From NCBI GenBank assembly GCA_902762655.1, contig CACWOZ010000001.1, forward strand, positions 1-64,000: a DNA stretch of 64,000 bases, read 5' to 3'. This DNA is from an uncultured Bacteroidia bacterium (lineage in GTDB: Bacteria; Bacteroidota; Bacteroidia; Bacteroidales; UBA932). Position 1 is the stretch's first letter. Every line of letters begins with the position of its first letter. The position numbers and the translations under genes were made by a program. Below, one piece after another: positions 8,534-17,060 of this stretch. The notes beneath the pieces were generated by a model, which made no database searches, was not told the DNA's origin, and saw nothing but the letters and a program-made list of their open reading frames with translations.

Positions 8534-11112
8534 AAAGGTTATTGATTTTGCTCGCGCTTGCAACAGCCGCCGCTTTTGCACTGGATGCGCAGATATTTCC
8601 CCTTATGGAAGCCCGCAAAGTTTTGCAGGGCACGAAAGGATTTGCCGTTACCGGCCAGGTCACGCAGAAAGAGGTTGATACGAACGATTCAACCTGCCGG
8701 CTCGAAATTGTTTCTTTTGAACTGCCTGCCAAGCGGGCGAAAGCATTCGACAAAGTTGTTGAAGAATACAATCGCGAATCTACATTGTCGGACGGAAGCC
8801 ATTCTTTTGTGGCCGATCTCGGAATACCAGCGGCTGAGCGCGATGCCATTCCCGGAATAAAGGCGGTCAAATTCTATTATTTCCAGGGCAGGCCGTATAT
8901 CAGGACGGGAGACGGCCACAATTTTGTGAGCGTTCGTCGCAATCTCGACAATCCTGCGTACCGCACTACCACCTGCATCGAATGGTGGCCTGAGGACACT
9001 CTGGGCTTTGATGGTGACCGACTGCTATATGGCAAGGTTGCGGGAAGGATCATTACGGTGAAAGGACCTATAGGAGACAAGGCCTATGTGCAGAAGTCTG
9101 AATCTGTAAAGCAGAATAACGACGGTGAATGTTTTGTTGCACTGCAAGAAGTCCTTGAACTTGTGAGAATGTATTCGCTCCGTGAGTCGGCTTTACAGAA
9201 GGAGGCTGTTATCAACAGCATAAACAGGAGAATTGAAACCATAGTGTCGTCTGTCGGGCATAAAGACCATGAGAAGCATATCAAGAATCTTCTATCCGCT
9301 CTGTCGGATCTGCCGTCATATAGATGCGATGTGGTATTCTCTGAAGGCAGCGGCATTCCCGATCGCCTTAATGTCCCTATTTCCAATGCTAGTTTATGTG
9401 ACGTCGCAGGAATCAGGTTTTTCCCGAGGGAAAGCCCGGAGTCTTCAAAGTATGGAGAGCAATCAGCGGACGGACTCTTTGTCATCAAAGCCAGAACGAT
9501 AAAATATGACAAGTCTGCTCCTCCGTTGAAAGTACCCTATTTGTCTAAGCCTTCCAAGAATTACAATCCATACAATGGAAGAACTTTCCCCGTGTATACA
9601 GGTTTTTCGACAATTCCCTTCCCCCCGGAAGATGAGGAGGATGAAGGTTTTGGCAAATGTGCCCTATGGTGTACGGCGGATTCCACTTATCTTGTAACAT
9701 ATTCAAGGGTTCGCAGTAATGCGCATTACTGGCACCATATTCATGATGATAAAACCCTGCGGGACAGATTTACTGGGAAAGAGTATCCGTTACGTTCTAT
9801 CTGGGGAGTTCCTGTTGATACAACTTACTTTATATCGGGGCATACGAATGATATTGTCTGTTTCGTGTCTGTTTATGATGCCTTGCCTCCTACAGCCACT
9901 ACTATAGATATTCTCAATAAAGACGGAAATATCCCGACTCCTAAAGGAGGTACAGGATGGGCTCCAGGCAAATCATGCTATGATATCTCCGTGGCAGATT
10001 TGCAGAAAAACCAGCAGAAAATCATAGGGAAACCCTGGATAATAAACCGTCCTGACAAGGTTCGCCGTTATATCGTCGACGGGAGGGTTGCGACCAGGGA
10101 CGATGCCGACAAGGTATCCGATATAGAAACAATCAAATTATGCAGTGATGGGCAACTGTTTCTCTTCTCCAAAGTGCCGGAAGATGTCAAGACCGTCCCA
10201 TACTATTTCATTTCATATAATTCCGCCCATTACCTTACCATACTTGTGAAAATGCTGCCGGAAGGGACAATTGCGGATGCTTCATATTCTTTGGAAGATA
10301 TAGGCAAGATGCTGAATGTGGGCTTATATACAAACATTAATTTGGAAGTGTTGGAAAGTGACTGCAAAACGAGTGTCGTCGATAGTATCAGATCATATCT
10401 TGACGATAATGAAAACAGATATTTGCTTTTTAGACAATTCAAGACACGGCAAGAAGACCAATTCCCGTTGGGGAAAGTCTGTAGCACACTGTGCCCGGGT
10501 CATAAGGTCGTCACTCATACAGTCCATCTTGATGCAGATAACCATTTTATTTTGGACGGTGAAGACATTATCCCACGTACTCTTTACGGCAGGGTGCTTC
10601 GAATAGTGGAAAGAGAAGGGGAAACGTCTCTTTGTGTGTTCAAAATCAGTTGCGAACCGGAGTCGTCGTTCAATTATTACTGCCAGGTTGTAAAGAATAT
10701 GCAACGGGCACAATCCGAGATACGGTCAAGAATGCAGGAGGTTTTGACACCTGTGCTTGTTGGAAATAGATCCCAGTCCACGCTGATAAATACAGTTTTT
10801 ATTGATTTGGCCCCTATACGTATATGTGAAGAAGCTTATTATGAAGAAGGGAAAAACAACAACCCTTTACTACAATTCCATAAGCAACTCTTAATGGATC
10901 TGTCAGTGACCATAGATGGAGTAAAGCATCCTGAATTGAGGGACTTCGATGCGATATTGGATTATATCAAGAAAGAAGGACGGCTGATAGACAGTGTAAG
11001 GTATTTCTCCAATGGCAAGGAGTTGGATCTTGCAGGAGGGAGGTTGTCATTGTCTGGGGAGGATGAAAAATATGAAGTTGTGATGACAACAGTTCAGAAA
11101 ACTGCCAAATAA
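8530..11112 (+). CDS. Large exported protein of unknown function in a sigma-factor operon
   Basis: 860 residues starting with a clear signal peptide (MKRLLILLALATAAAFALDAQ). The start overlaps the previous stop (ATGA). I do not recognise a family. The first roughly 250 residues are compositionally like the neighbours. From about residue 260 the gene is more AT-rich and the protein richer in Tyr, Asn and Lys, with a segment RRYIVDGRVATRDDADKVSD (about 514-533) that vaguely recalls plug-type sequences. There is no second membrane segment and no lipobox. The operon sigma / anti-sigma-like / exported protein suggests an envelope sensor or the target the sigma factor serves; this is inference. Confidence 0.7.
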   Translation: MKRLLILLALATAAAFALDAQIFPLMEARKVLQGTKGFAVTGQVTQKEVDTNDSTCRLEIVSFELPAKRAKAFDKVVEEYNRESTLSDGSHSFVADLGIPAAERDAIPGIKAVKFYYFQGRPYIRTGDGHNFVSVRRNLDNPAYRTTTCIEWWPEDTLGFDGDRLLYGKVAGRIITVKGPIGDKAYVQKSESVKQNNDGECFVALQEVLELVRMYSLRESALQKEAVINSINRRIETIVSSVGHKDHEKHIKNLLSALSDLPSYRCDVVFSEGSGIPDRLNVPISNASLCDVAGIRFFPRESPESSKYGEQSADGLFVIKARTIKYDKSAPPLKVPYLSKPSKNYNPYNGRTFPVYTGFSTIPFPPEDEEDEGFGKCALWCTADSTYLVTYSRVRSNAHYWHHIHDDKTLRDRFTGKEYPLRSIWGVPVDTTYFISGHTNDIVCFVSVYDALPPTATTIDILNKDGNIPTPKGGTGWAPGKSCYDISVADLQKNQQKIIGKPWIINRPDKVRRYIVDGRVATRDDADKVSDIETIKLCSDGQLFLFSKVPEDVKTVPYYFISYNSAHYLTILVKMLPEGTIADASYSLEDIGKMLNVGLYTNINLEVLESDCKTSVVDSIRSYLDDNENRYLLFRQFKTRQEDQFPLGKVCSTLCPGHKVVTHTVHLDADNHFILDGEDIIPRTLYGRVLRIVEREGETSLCVFKISCEPESSFNYYCQVVKNMQRAQSEIRSRMQEVLTPVLVGNRSQSTLINTVFIDLAPIRICEEAYYEEGKNNNPLLQFHKQLLMDLSVTIDGVKHPELRDFDAILDYIKKEGRLIDSVRYFSNGKELDLAGGRLSLSGEDEKYEVVMTTVQKTAK

Positions 11113-11155
11113 TTACTATATTTAAAAGATTTAGAAAACAATCGTTCAAATATGA
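11106..11155 (+). promoter_or_regulatory. Promoter/leader copy A (duplicated 50-bp block)
   Basis: The block contains TATATTTA (11117-11124) as -7 box and runs into the ATG of the lipoprotein gene at 11152. It matches 48 of 50 positions with 12902-12951 in front of the transporter gene. It also includes the stop codon of the preceding gene. Confidence 0.8.
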
Positions 11156-12888
11156 AACATTCATCCCTGATAGTTTTTGCGGTGCTGTGCACAGCCTGTG
11201 TGTCGCATAGAGTTTGGGAGCAGCCTGCGGTGCTGCATGCCGATAAAAGCATCGAAGTCAGAGCCATTGAATTTCACTCCGATTCCACAGTCGTTCATTT
11301 TACTGCAAGCGGGCGCCCTGGCTCCGCCTTTAGATTAAAGGAGAATGCTTATCTCGTCGGTGACAAGCTCGAAAGGGGACGCGTCATGAAAATGCATGGC
11401 ATAAGTCCTGCCAAATGGACTGCTTACCCCGCAAGCGGAAAAGCGGATTTCAGCGTGTGTTTCTCTCCCGTGCGCGGCGATACGAAAGCGGTGGATTTTA
11501 TAGAACCGGGTGGCTGGATGGTTTATGGAATCCATGATTCGGGCAAGCCCCTCAAGATAAAGAGCGTTGATGATTCCCGTATGGCTGTCCGCGATGAAAA
11601 CCGTTTCTTCATGGAAGGAACCGCCCGCGTGAGCGGAAGATATGAGGGGAGGAAGCGTCCTATGGTAATAAAATACTATGGGGCTAATGCTTTTCAGGAC
11701 ACCAATGTGCAGGCATCTCTGGTAGAGGATGACGGCTCTTTTTCATTCGAAATCCCCGTTGAGCATCCAGTGCTGTCGTATCTGCAAGACGGGCAGGGGC
11801 TGTGGCCATATTTCTATGTCCGTGCAGGGAGTTCTCTTCAGATGACGATAGATTCGCTGGGCACCGTGCATTATCCGTCCGGAACATGTTGCGGGCGTCT
11901 TCTCGAATGGATGTCCAACGCAAAGCCATGGATTGATGGGCACGAGTCCCTGTCCTTTGCCGACTATATCATACGGAGATACCGTTTTTCCAGGGAAGAG
12001 GCACATCTGTTAAAGCATTTTTTCCGGATGAAGGCTGCAACCGATGAACTGTCGCAGCATCTCGGGCACTCAAGGTCGGGAAGTGATGAAGATGCATTGA
12101 AAACCCCTGCCAATTACCCTGCCACGCGGGCTCTGGATCCGGAAGACTGGTCGTATTTCACCTTGGCAGAAGAGGCATATATCCTTGTGAATTATTACAC
12201 CTACTCGCCACTGGTTTACGACTATACGTCAGTCAATCTGGCAAAGTCAATGGCCGAGGCCGACAAGGCGGTATTTGGAACCGACGAGCCCTCAGTTTTC
12301 ATCCAGGCTTCAATAGCCAACAAGCCTGGTGCAAGAATTCTGGTTTCGCAAACTGGAGAGGCTGCCGATTCGCTGCTGAATCTCAGGAAGGCAGAAATCA
12401 CATCGCCCTATTTGCGCCAACGCTTCACATCCTATGCCGACAGGCTCCTTTCCGGAGAGGAAAAATACTACGAAGTCCCTGAGTGCAAAGGAAGCGAAAT
12501 CTTCCGCAAGTTGCTGGAGCCGTTCAAAGGTAAATGGGTGTATATTGATTTCTGGTCAACATCCTGCTATCCCTGCGTGAAGGGTATTGAGGCTTCTGTA
12601 GAACTCCGCAGGCAGATAAAAACTATGGAAGATTTCGAATTGGTATTCATTACCGGCGACAACATTACACCCAAAAAGGCCTACAATGAATATGCTGCCG
12701 CACATCTGTCCGGAGAGAACAGTTATCGCATCCCCGGCGCCCATTATAGCCTTCTCGAGGCCCTGTTCAATTTCTCGACCATGCCTCATAATGAACTGGT
12801 AGCCCCCGACGGCCGCATATTGAATACTCCATACCTGCCCCGCATTGAGGATCACTCCTTCCTGCAAATGCTGGAGGAGATGAAATAA
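11152..12888 (+). CDS. Lipoprotein with C-terminal thioredoxin-like (TlpA/ResA-type) domain
   Basis: 578 residues. A lipoprotein signal with lipobox-like LCTAC (about 13-17) is followed by an all-purpose N-terminal half with no recognised fold. A C-terminal thioredoxin-like domain carries the redox motif CYPC in FWSTSCYPCVKGIEA (about 467-481), and a later cis-Pro region STMPHNEL. Large Bacteroidales proteins with this arrangement are usually periplasmic or outer-membrane-anchored thiol-disulfide proteins; the substrate is unknown. It has its own promoter, a near-identical copy of the one driving the following transporter. Confidence 0.8.
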   Translation: MKHSSLIVFAVLCTACVSHRVWEQPAVLHADKSIEVRAIEFHSDSTVVHFTASGRPGSAFRLKENAYLVGDKLERGRVMKMHGISPAKWTAYPASGKADFSVCFSPVRGDTKAVDFIEPGGWMVYGIHDSGKPLKIKSVDDSRMAVRDENRFFMEGTARVSGRYEGRKRPMVIKYYGANAFQDTNVQASLVEDDGSFSFEIPVEHPVLSYLQDGQGLWPYFYVRAGSSLQMTIDSLGTVHYPSGTCCGRLLEWMSNAKPWIDGHESLSFADYIIRRYRFSREEAHLLKHFFRMKAATDELSQHLGHSRSGSDEDALKTPANYPATRALDPEDWSYFTLAEEAYILVNYYTYSPLVYDYTSVNLAKSMAEADKAVFGTDEPSVFIQASIANKPGARILVSQTGEAADSLLNLRKAEITSPYLRQRFTSYADRLLSGEEKYYEVPECKGSEIFRKLLEPFKGKWVYIDFWSTSCYPCVKGIEASVELRRQIKTMEDFELVFITGDNITPKKAYNEYAAAHLSGENSYRIPGAHYSLLEALFNFSTMPHNELVAPDGRILNTPYLPRIEDHSFLQMLEEMK

Positions 12889-12901
12889 TTTCGTCCACTC
12901 G

Positions 12902-12951
12902 CAAATAATTACTATATTTGAGAGATTTAGAAAACAATCGTTCAAATATGA
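12902..12951 (+). promoter_or_regulatory. Promoter/leader copy B (duplicated 50-bp block)
   Basis: The perfect -7 box TATATTTG (12913-12920) sits 27 bp before the transporter ATG at 12948. 48 of 50 positions match copy A at 11106-11155; the two differences are within or next to the -7 box (A changed to G). Confidence 0.82.
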
Positions 12952-14414
12952 GTAATACACAAGCTAAACTGATGACCAACTGGCGCTGGTGGCTCTGCTC
13001 GCTGTTGTTCGTGGCAACGACGGTGAACTATCTCGACCGCCAGGTGCTGTCCCTTACCTACGAAGAATTCATCAAGCCTGAATTCCACTGGACAGATGCA
13101 AATTACGGCACAATCACCTCCTTCTTCTCCATCTTCTATGCAATCTGCTGCCTTTTCGCAGGCAAGTTCGTAGACTGGATGGGAACCAAGAAGGGCTATC
13201 TCATCGCCATCGGAGTATGGTCGGCAGGCGCATGCCTCCATGCCGCCACCGGCTGGGCGACCGCCCATCTCACCGGTCTTGGCAGTGTCGCTGCACTTCG
13301 TGCAGTCGAAGTAGGGAGCAATGCAGCCCTTGCCATCTCCACCACGGGAGTATATCTCTTCCTGCTCTGCCGCGGCATACTTGCCCTTGGTGAGGCCGGA
13401 AACTTCCCTGCAGCCATCAAGGTGACGGCCGAGTACTTCCCCAAGAAGGACCGTGCGTTTGCAACATCCATCTTCAATGCAGGTGCATCTGTCGGCGCTC
13501 TCGCCGCTCCTCTTACTATACCTCCGCTGGCTCTCAAACTTGGATGGGAATGGGCCTTCATAATCATCGGTGCCCTCGGATTCGTCTGGATGTTCTTCTG
13601 GGCGTTCATGTACGACAAGCCCGAAAAGAGCAAACACGTGAACGAGGCTGAACTTGAATACATACATCAGGATGACGCTGCTGAGGCCGCGGAAAAAGCC
13701 GCTGCTGCCGAAGCCGCCAAGAATGAACCCAATATCTCGCTGATACATAGCTTCAAATACAAGCAGACCTGGAGTTTCATCGCAGGTAAGTTCTTCACCG
13801 ACGGCGTATGGTGGTTCTTCCTCTTCTGGGCTCCGTCCTACTTCAGCAACCAGTTCCATGCTCCAGCCACTTCCGGCCTGGGCCAGGCACTGATATTCAC
13901 CCTATATGCGATCGTTACGGTGGTGTCCATCTTTGGAGGATATCTCCCCAAAGTCTTTGTGGACAAGAAGGGCATGAATCCCTATGCCGGACGAATGCTC
14001 GCCATGCTGATCTTCGCGTTCTTCCCGATCGCGGCCCTCTTTGCCCAGCCTCTTGGAATCCACTTCAACTCTCCATGGTGGCCGGCCATACTCATCGGCC
14101 TTGCGGCTGCGGGACATCAGGCCTGGAGTGCCAACCTCTTCAGCACCGTTGGTGATATGTTCCCCAAGAGCACCATCGCTACCATCACCGGTATCGGCGC
14201 TATGGCAGGCGGCGTGGGTTCGATGATCATCCAGAAGGTCGCGGGCAATCTCTTCACATACGCGGAGAATGCCGGAGCCGCATTCCGTTTTCTCGGATTC
14301 GAGGGCAAACCTGCGGGATATTTCATAATGTTCTGCTTCTGCGGTGTGGCCTACCTCATCGCCTGGGCGATAATGAAGAGCCTCGTGCCCAAGTACAAGC
14401 CTATAGATGTATAG
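12948..14414 (+). CDS. MFS hexuronate transporter, ExuT-like
   Basis: 488 residues, about 12 membrane segments, of the anion:cation symporter branch of the major facilitator superfamily. Family traits are NYLDRQVLS in TM1 (about 26-34), the loop FVDWMGTKKGYL, and RGILALGEAGNFPAAIK (about 146-162) in TM4-5. A long charged central loop (about 235-265) with an Ala/Glu-rich stretch separates the halves. Given uxaCBA and kdgKA nearby, galacturonate/glucuronate import is the likely role. ATG 12948 was chosen because the -7 box lies just upstream; an earlier start would begin inside the promoter. Confidence 0.87.
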   Translation: MSNTQAKLMTNWRWWLCSLLFVATTVNYLDRQVLSLTYEEFIKPEFHWTDANYGTITSFFSIFYAICCLFAGKFVDWMGTKKGYLIAIGVWSAGACLHAATGWATAHLTGLGSVAALRAVEVGSNAALAISTTGVYLFLLCRGILALGEAGNFPAAIKVTAEYFPKKDRAFATSIFNAGASVGALAAPLTIPPLALKLGWEWAFIIIGALGFVWMFFWAFMYDKPEKSKHVNEAELEYIHQDDAAEAAEKAAAAEAAKNEPNISLIHSFKYKQTWSFIAGKFFTDGVWWFFLFWAPSYFSNQFHAPATSGLGQALIFTLYAIVTVVSIFGGYLPKVFVDKKGMNPYAGRMLAMLIFAFFPIAALFAQPLGIHFNSPWWPAILIGLAAAGHQAWSANLFSTVGDMFPKSTIATITGIGAMAGGVGSMIIQKVAGNLFTYAENAGAAFRFLGFEGKPAGYFIMFCFCGVAYLIAWAIMKSLVPKYKPIDV

Positions 14415-14429
14415 CGGTCCTTTCTTTTA

Positions 14430-14523
14430 GAGTATCCGTATGCAAAAACGCCTGTTTTGCATACGGATACTCGTTTTTATCGCCACTTGTATGCAAAACC
14501 GGCCATTTTGCATACAAGTGGCG
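14430..14523. repeat. Twin perfect hairpins sharing a TATGCAAAA core
   Basis: Hairpin 1 (14430-14472) and hairpin 2 (14481-14523) each have perfect 18-bp arms and a 7-nt loop. They are 43 nt long with 8 nt between. The inner nine bases of the arms, TATGCAAAA, are shared; the outer nine differ (GAGTATCCG and CGCCACTTG) but are compensated on the other arm. This looks like a paired REP/BIME-type element rather than two terminators, although it may also end the transporter transcript. Confidence 0.85.
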
Positions 14524-14586
14524 AAAGACAGGCCATAGTTGACCACGTTCCAAGGACAATCCTGGTGAATCAATTGAAAAAATACA

Positions 14587-14594
14587 TATCTTTG
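14587..14594 (+). promoter_or_regulatory. -7 box TATCTTTG for the small-peptide/lipoprotein unit
   Basis: Matches TAnnTTTG and lies 26 bp before the ATG at 14621. No other promoter-like box is closer. Confidence 0.55.
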
Positions 14595-14620
14595 TCTCAA
14601 ACCATACATTTTTAATCGAC

Positions 14621-14677
14621 ATGAAGAAACTGGTAATCTTTATCTTCCTGGGCATAGGCGCCTGGATCCTCTTCTGA
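14621..14677 (+). CDS. 18-residue hydrophobic peptide
   Basis: MKKLVIFIFLGIGAWILF, followed by TGA, 1 bp before the ATG of the next gene. Two lysines then an unbroken hydrophobic run fit a tiny membrane peptide; the -7 box TATCTTTG is 26 bp upstream. It could be a real microprotein or a translated leader coupling ribosomes into the lipoprotein gene. Coding status is unproven. Confidence 0.4.
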   Translation: MKKLVIFIFLGIGAWILF

Positions 14678-14678
14678 T

Positions 14679-15371
14679 ATGAAACGATTCGTTTTAATAG
14701 CAACCGTGTTGCTTTCAGCATCATGCTCGACATTCCATTATGTGTCGGAAGATGCCGCTTCTGTTGACGACATCACGTTGATCCTGCCGTACAGCCGTGT
14801 CTTTTACATAGACAAGGATGGTGAATCCTATGACGAGGAGCAGTCTACCCGGCAGCAGAAGATTCTGACCGGACTCCTTTATGGAATGGGGCTTCCTATC
14901 AAAGATACCTTGAACGTGGTTGGCCTTCCCAACCAGAAGGATCTTGATGAGGAAATATCTTTCCTCCCAGCAATCAATCCTAAAGAAGTGGGTAATCTGA
15001 ATTCGGACGGTCCCGTTGACAAGTTGCTTGAAAAGAATGGAGCCAGATACGGCCTCATCATATTCTCCGAGGGATTTGTCAAAGACAAGGCCCTTTATAG
15101 AAGCGAGGTGGCCAAAACGCTGATTGTAGGTATAGTCGGAGGGCTTGTCGGCGCTGCCATTGGCGGAGCACTCGGAGGAAGCGGAATCGGAATGAGTTAC
15201 GTGGCGACTCCCGGGTGGGCTTATGGATCCAGCCTCTATGCCATGCTGATTGATACGCAGACAGACAAGGTACTGTACTACAACAGAGTCAATCCTGAGG
15301 AGCGGAATCCGATGAAGAGTGAAACTCTTGCGTCCCAACTTGAAAAACTCCTCAAGAAACTTCCCAGGTAG
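14679..15371 (+). CDS. Lipoprotein with glycine-zipper segment, function unknown
   Basis: 230 residues with lipobox LSASC (about 12-16). A mid-protein Gly/Ala-rich stretch, IVGIVGGLVGAAIGGALGG (about 149-167), resembles glycine-zipper membrane or oligomerisation segments. N- and C-terminal parts look like a soluble alpha/beta domain. I do not recognise the family. It lies 1 bp after the 18-residue peptide ORF. Confidence 0.75.
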   Translation: MKRFVLIATVLLSASCSTFHYVSEDAASVDDITLILPYSRVFYIDKDGESYDEEQSTRQQKILTGLLYGMGLPIKDTLNVVGLPNQKDLDEEISFLPAINPKEVGNLNSDGPVDKLLEKNGARYGLIIFSEGFVKDKALYRSEVAKTLIVGIVGGLVGAAIGGALGGSGIGMSYVATPGWAYGSSLYAMLIDTQTDKVLYYNRVNPEERNPMKSETLASQLEKLLKKLPR

Positions 15372-15385
15372 AAACTGTAACATTG

Positions 15386-15423
15386 TTATTTGAGCGCAAA
15401 TTGCTAAATTTGCGCTCAAATAA
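15386..15423. promoter_or_regulatory. Palindrome overlapping the lysS promoter
   Basis: Arms 15386-15402 and 15407-15423 (TTATTTGAGCGCAAATT and its complement, 17 bp, 4-nt centre) contain the -7 box TAAATTTG at 15405-15412. The ATG of lysS is 17 bp downstream. It can serve as an operator, as a terminator for the upstream lipoprotein gene, or as both. Confidence 0.7.
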
Positions 15424-15429
15424 TATATT

Positions 15430-16968
15430 ATGGCAAACATCGAGTACAGCGAACAGGAGCAGATCCGCAGGGAATCGCTCGCGAAATTGAGAGAACTTGG
15501 CATCGATCCTTATCCGGCAGCACTTTATCCGGTAAACGAGACCACCAAAAACATAACTGAGAATTATGATCCCGAGAAGGGCAACTTCGCGGACGTGTGC
15601 ATTGCGGGGCGCATCATGAGCCGCCGCATAATGGGTGCGGCGTCTTTCGGAGAGCTCCAGGACGAGACCGGCCGCATCCAGATTTACGTCAAGCGCGACG
15701 AAATCTGCCCGGGCGAGGACAAGACCATGTACAACACCGTGTGGAAGAAACTCCTCGACATCGGTGACGTGGTGGGAATCAAGGGCTACGCCTTCATCAC
15801 CCAGACCGGCCAGCTCAGCATCCATGCCAAGGAACTCACCCTGCTGAGCAAGTCGCTGCGCGTGCTTCCCATCGTGAAGGAAGTCGACGGAGTGGTGCAC
15901 GACGCTTTCACCGATCCCGAAATGCGCTACCGTCAGCGCTATGTCGACCTCATTGTCAATCCGCAGGTGAAGGACACTTTCATCAAGCGTGCGAAGATCA
16001 TCTCCACCATGCGCGAGTACTTCAATGAGGCCGGCTGCCTCGAGGTTGAGACACCTATCCTCCAGAGCATCCCCGGTGGAGCCACCGCCCGCCCCTTCAT
16101 CACACATCATAACGCGCTGGATATTCCTCTGTATCTGCGTATTGCGAACGAACTCTACCTCAAGCGCCTCATCGTCGGCGGCTTCAGCGGAGTGTACGAA
16201 TTCGCGAAGGACTTCCGCAACGAGGGCATGGACAAGACCCACAACCCCGAGTTTACCTGCATGGAAATCTACGTCGCCTACAAGGATTACATCTGGATGA
16301 TGGAATTCGTGGAGAAGATGCTCGCGAAAGTCTCCATGGCCGTGAACGGCACCACGATGGTGAAGATTGGGGAGAACGAAGTGGACTTCGGAGGAGAATA
16401 CAGGCGCCTTCCCATCCTTGACGCCATCAAGGAGTACGCCGGAGTGGACGTCAGTGGAATGGACGAGGCTGAACTCCGCGCCACCTGCAAGAAACTGAAC
16501 GTGGAGGTGGAGCCCTCCATGGGCAAGGGCAAGCTGATAGATGCCATCTTCGGAGAATATGCCGAGAAGAACCTCATCCAGCCTACCTTCATCATCGATT
16601 ATCCCGTCGAGATGTCGCCTCTTACCAAGCGCCACCGTAACAATCCCGCACTCACCGAACGTTTCGAACTCTTCGTCTGCGGAAAGGAACTTGCCAACGC
16701 ATACTCCGAGCTTAACGATCCTATCGACCAGCTGGAGCGCTTCGAGGAGCAGGCGCGCCTGAAGAGCAAGGGCGACGACGAGGCCATGTTCATCGATTTC
16801 GACTTCGTGCGCGCTCTTGAATACGGCATGCCTCCTACCTCCGGTCTCGGAATGGGTATCGACCGCCTGACCATGTTCATGACCGGCCAGACCGCAATCC
16901 AGGACGTCCTCTTCTTCCCTCAGATGCGTCCGGAAAAAATAGTCAAAGACTCTAAACCGGAAGAATAA
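15430..16968 (+). CDS. lysS: Lysyl-tRNA synthetase, class II
   Basis: Charges tRNA-Lys. The OB-fold anticodon domain (about 55-150) precedes a class II core with motif 1 near [19 protein letters not shown], motif 2 [15 protein letters not shown] (about 258-272) and motif 3 [12 protein letters not shown] (about 474-485). At 512 residues it is shorter than the roughly 575-residue Bacteroides form, which has a C-terminal extension, but matches the usual bacterial length. The promoter sits in a strong palindrome just upstream. Confidence 0.97.
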   Translation: MANIEYSEQEQIRRESLAKLRELGIDPYPAALYPVNETTKNITENYDPEKGNFADVCIAGRIMSRRIMGAASFGELQDETGRIQIYVKRDEICPGEDKTMYNTVWKKLLDIGDVVGIKGYAFITQTGQLSIHAKELTLLSKSLRVLPIVKEVDGVVHDAFTDPEMRYRQRYVDLIVNPQVKDTFIKRAKIISTMREYFNEAGCLEVETPILQSIPGGATARPFITHHNALDIPLYLRIANELYLKRLIVGGFSGVYEFAKDFRNEGMDKTHNPEFTCMEIYVAYKDYIWMMEFVEKMLAKVSMAVNGTTMVKIGENEVDFGGEYRRLPILDAIKEYAGVDVSGMDEAELRATCKKLNVEVEPSMGKGKLIDAIFGEYAEKNLIQPTFIIDYPVEMSPLTKRHRNNPALTERFELFVCGKELANAYSELNDPIDQLERFEEQARLKSKGDDEAMFIDFDFVRALEYGMPPTSGLGMGIDRLTMFMTGQTAIQDVLFFPQMRPEKIVKDSKPEE

Positions 16969-16976
16969 CGGCCTTC

Positions 16977-17038
16977 GCCGCAGATTGCTTTGCTCCGCAG
17001 AAAAAATGCTGCGCAAAGCAATCCTGCGGCTGCGCCGT
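16977..17038. repeat. Imperfect palindrome between lysS and asnA
   Basis: GCCGCAG-ATTGCTTTGC on the left pairs with GCAAAGCAAT-CCTGCGGC on the right around an A-rich loop. About 60 nt, starting 9 bp after the lysS stop. It could terminate lysS but has no U-run; it resembles the other REP-like palindromes of the window. Confidence 0.7.
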
Positions 17039-17060
17039 CTGCCATTCCAGATAATAACCG

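Noticed and set aside
14430-14523. CRISPR-like array
   Set aside because: Only two units, each a palindrome with a 7-nt loop and no spacers of unique sequence; no cas genes nearby. No CRISPR array is visible anywhere in the window.
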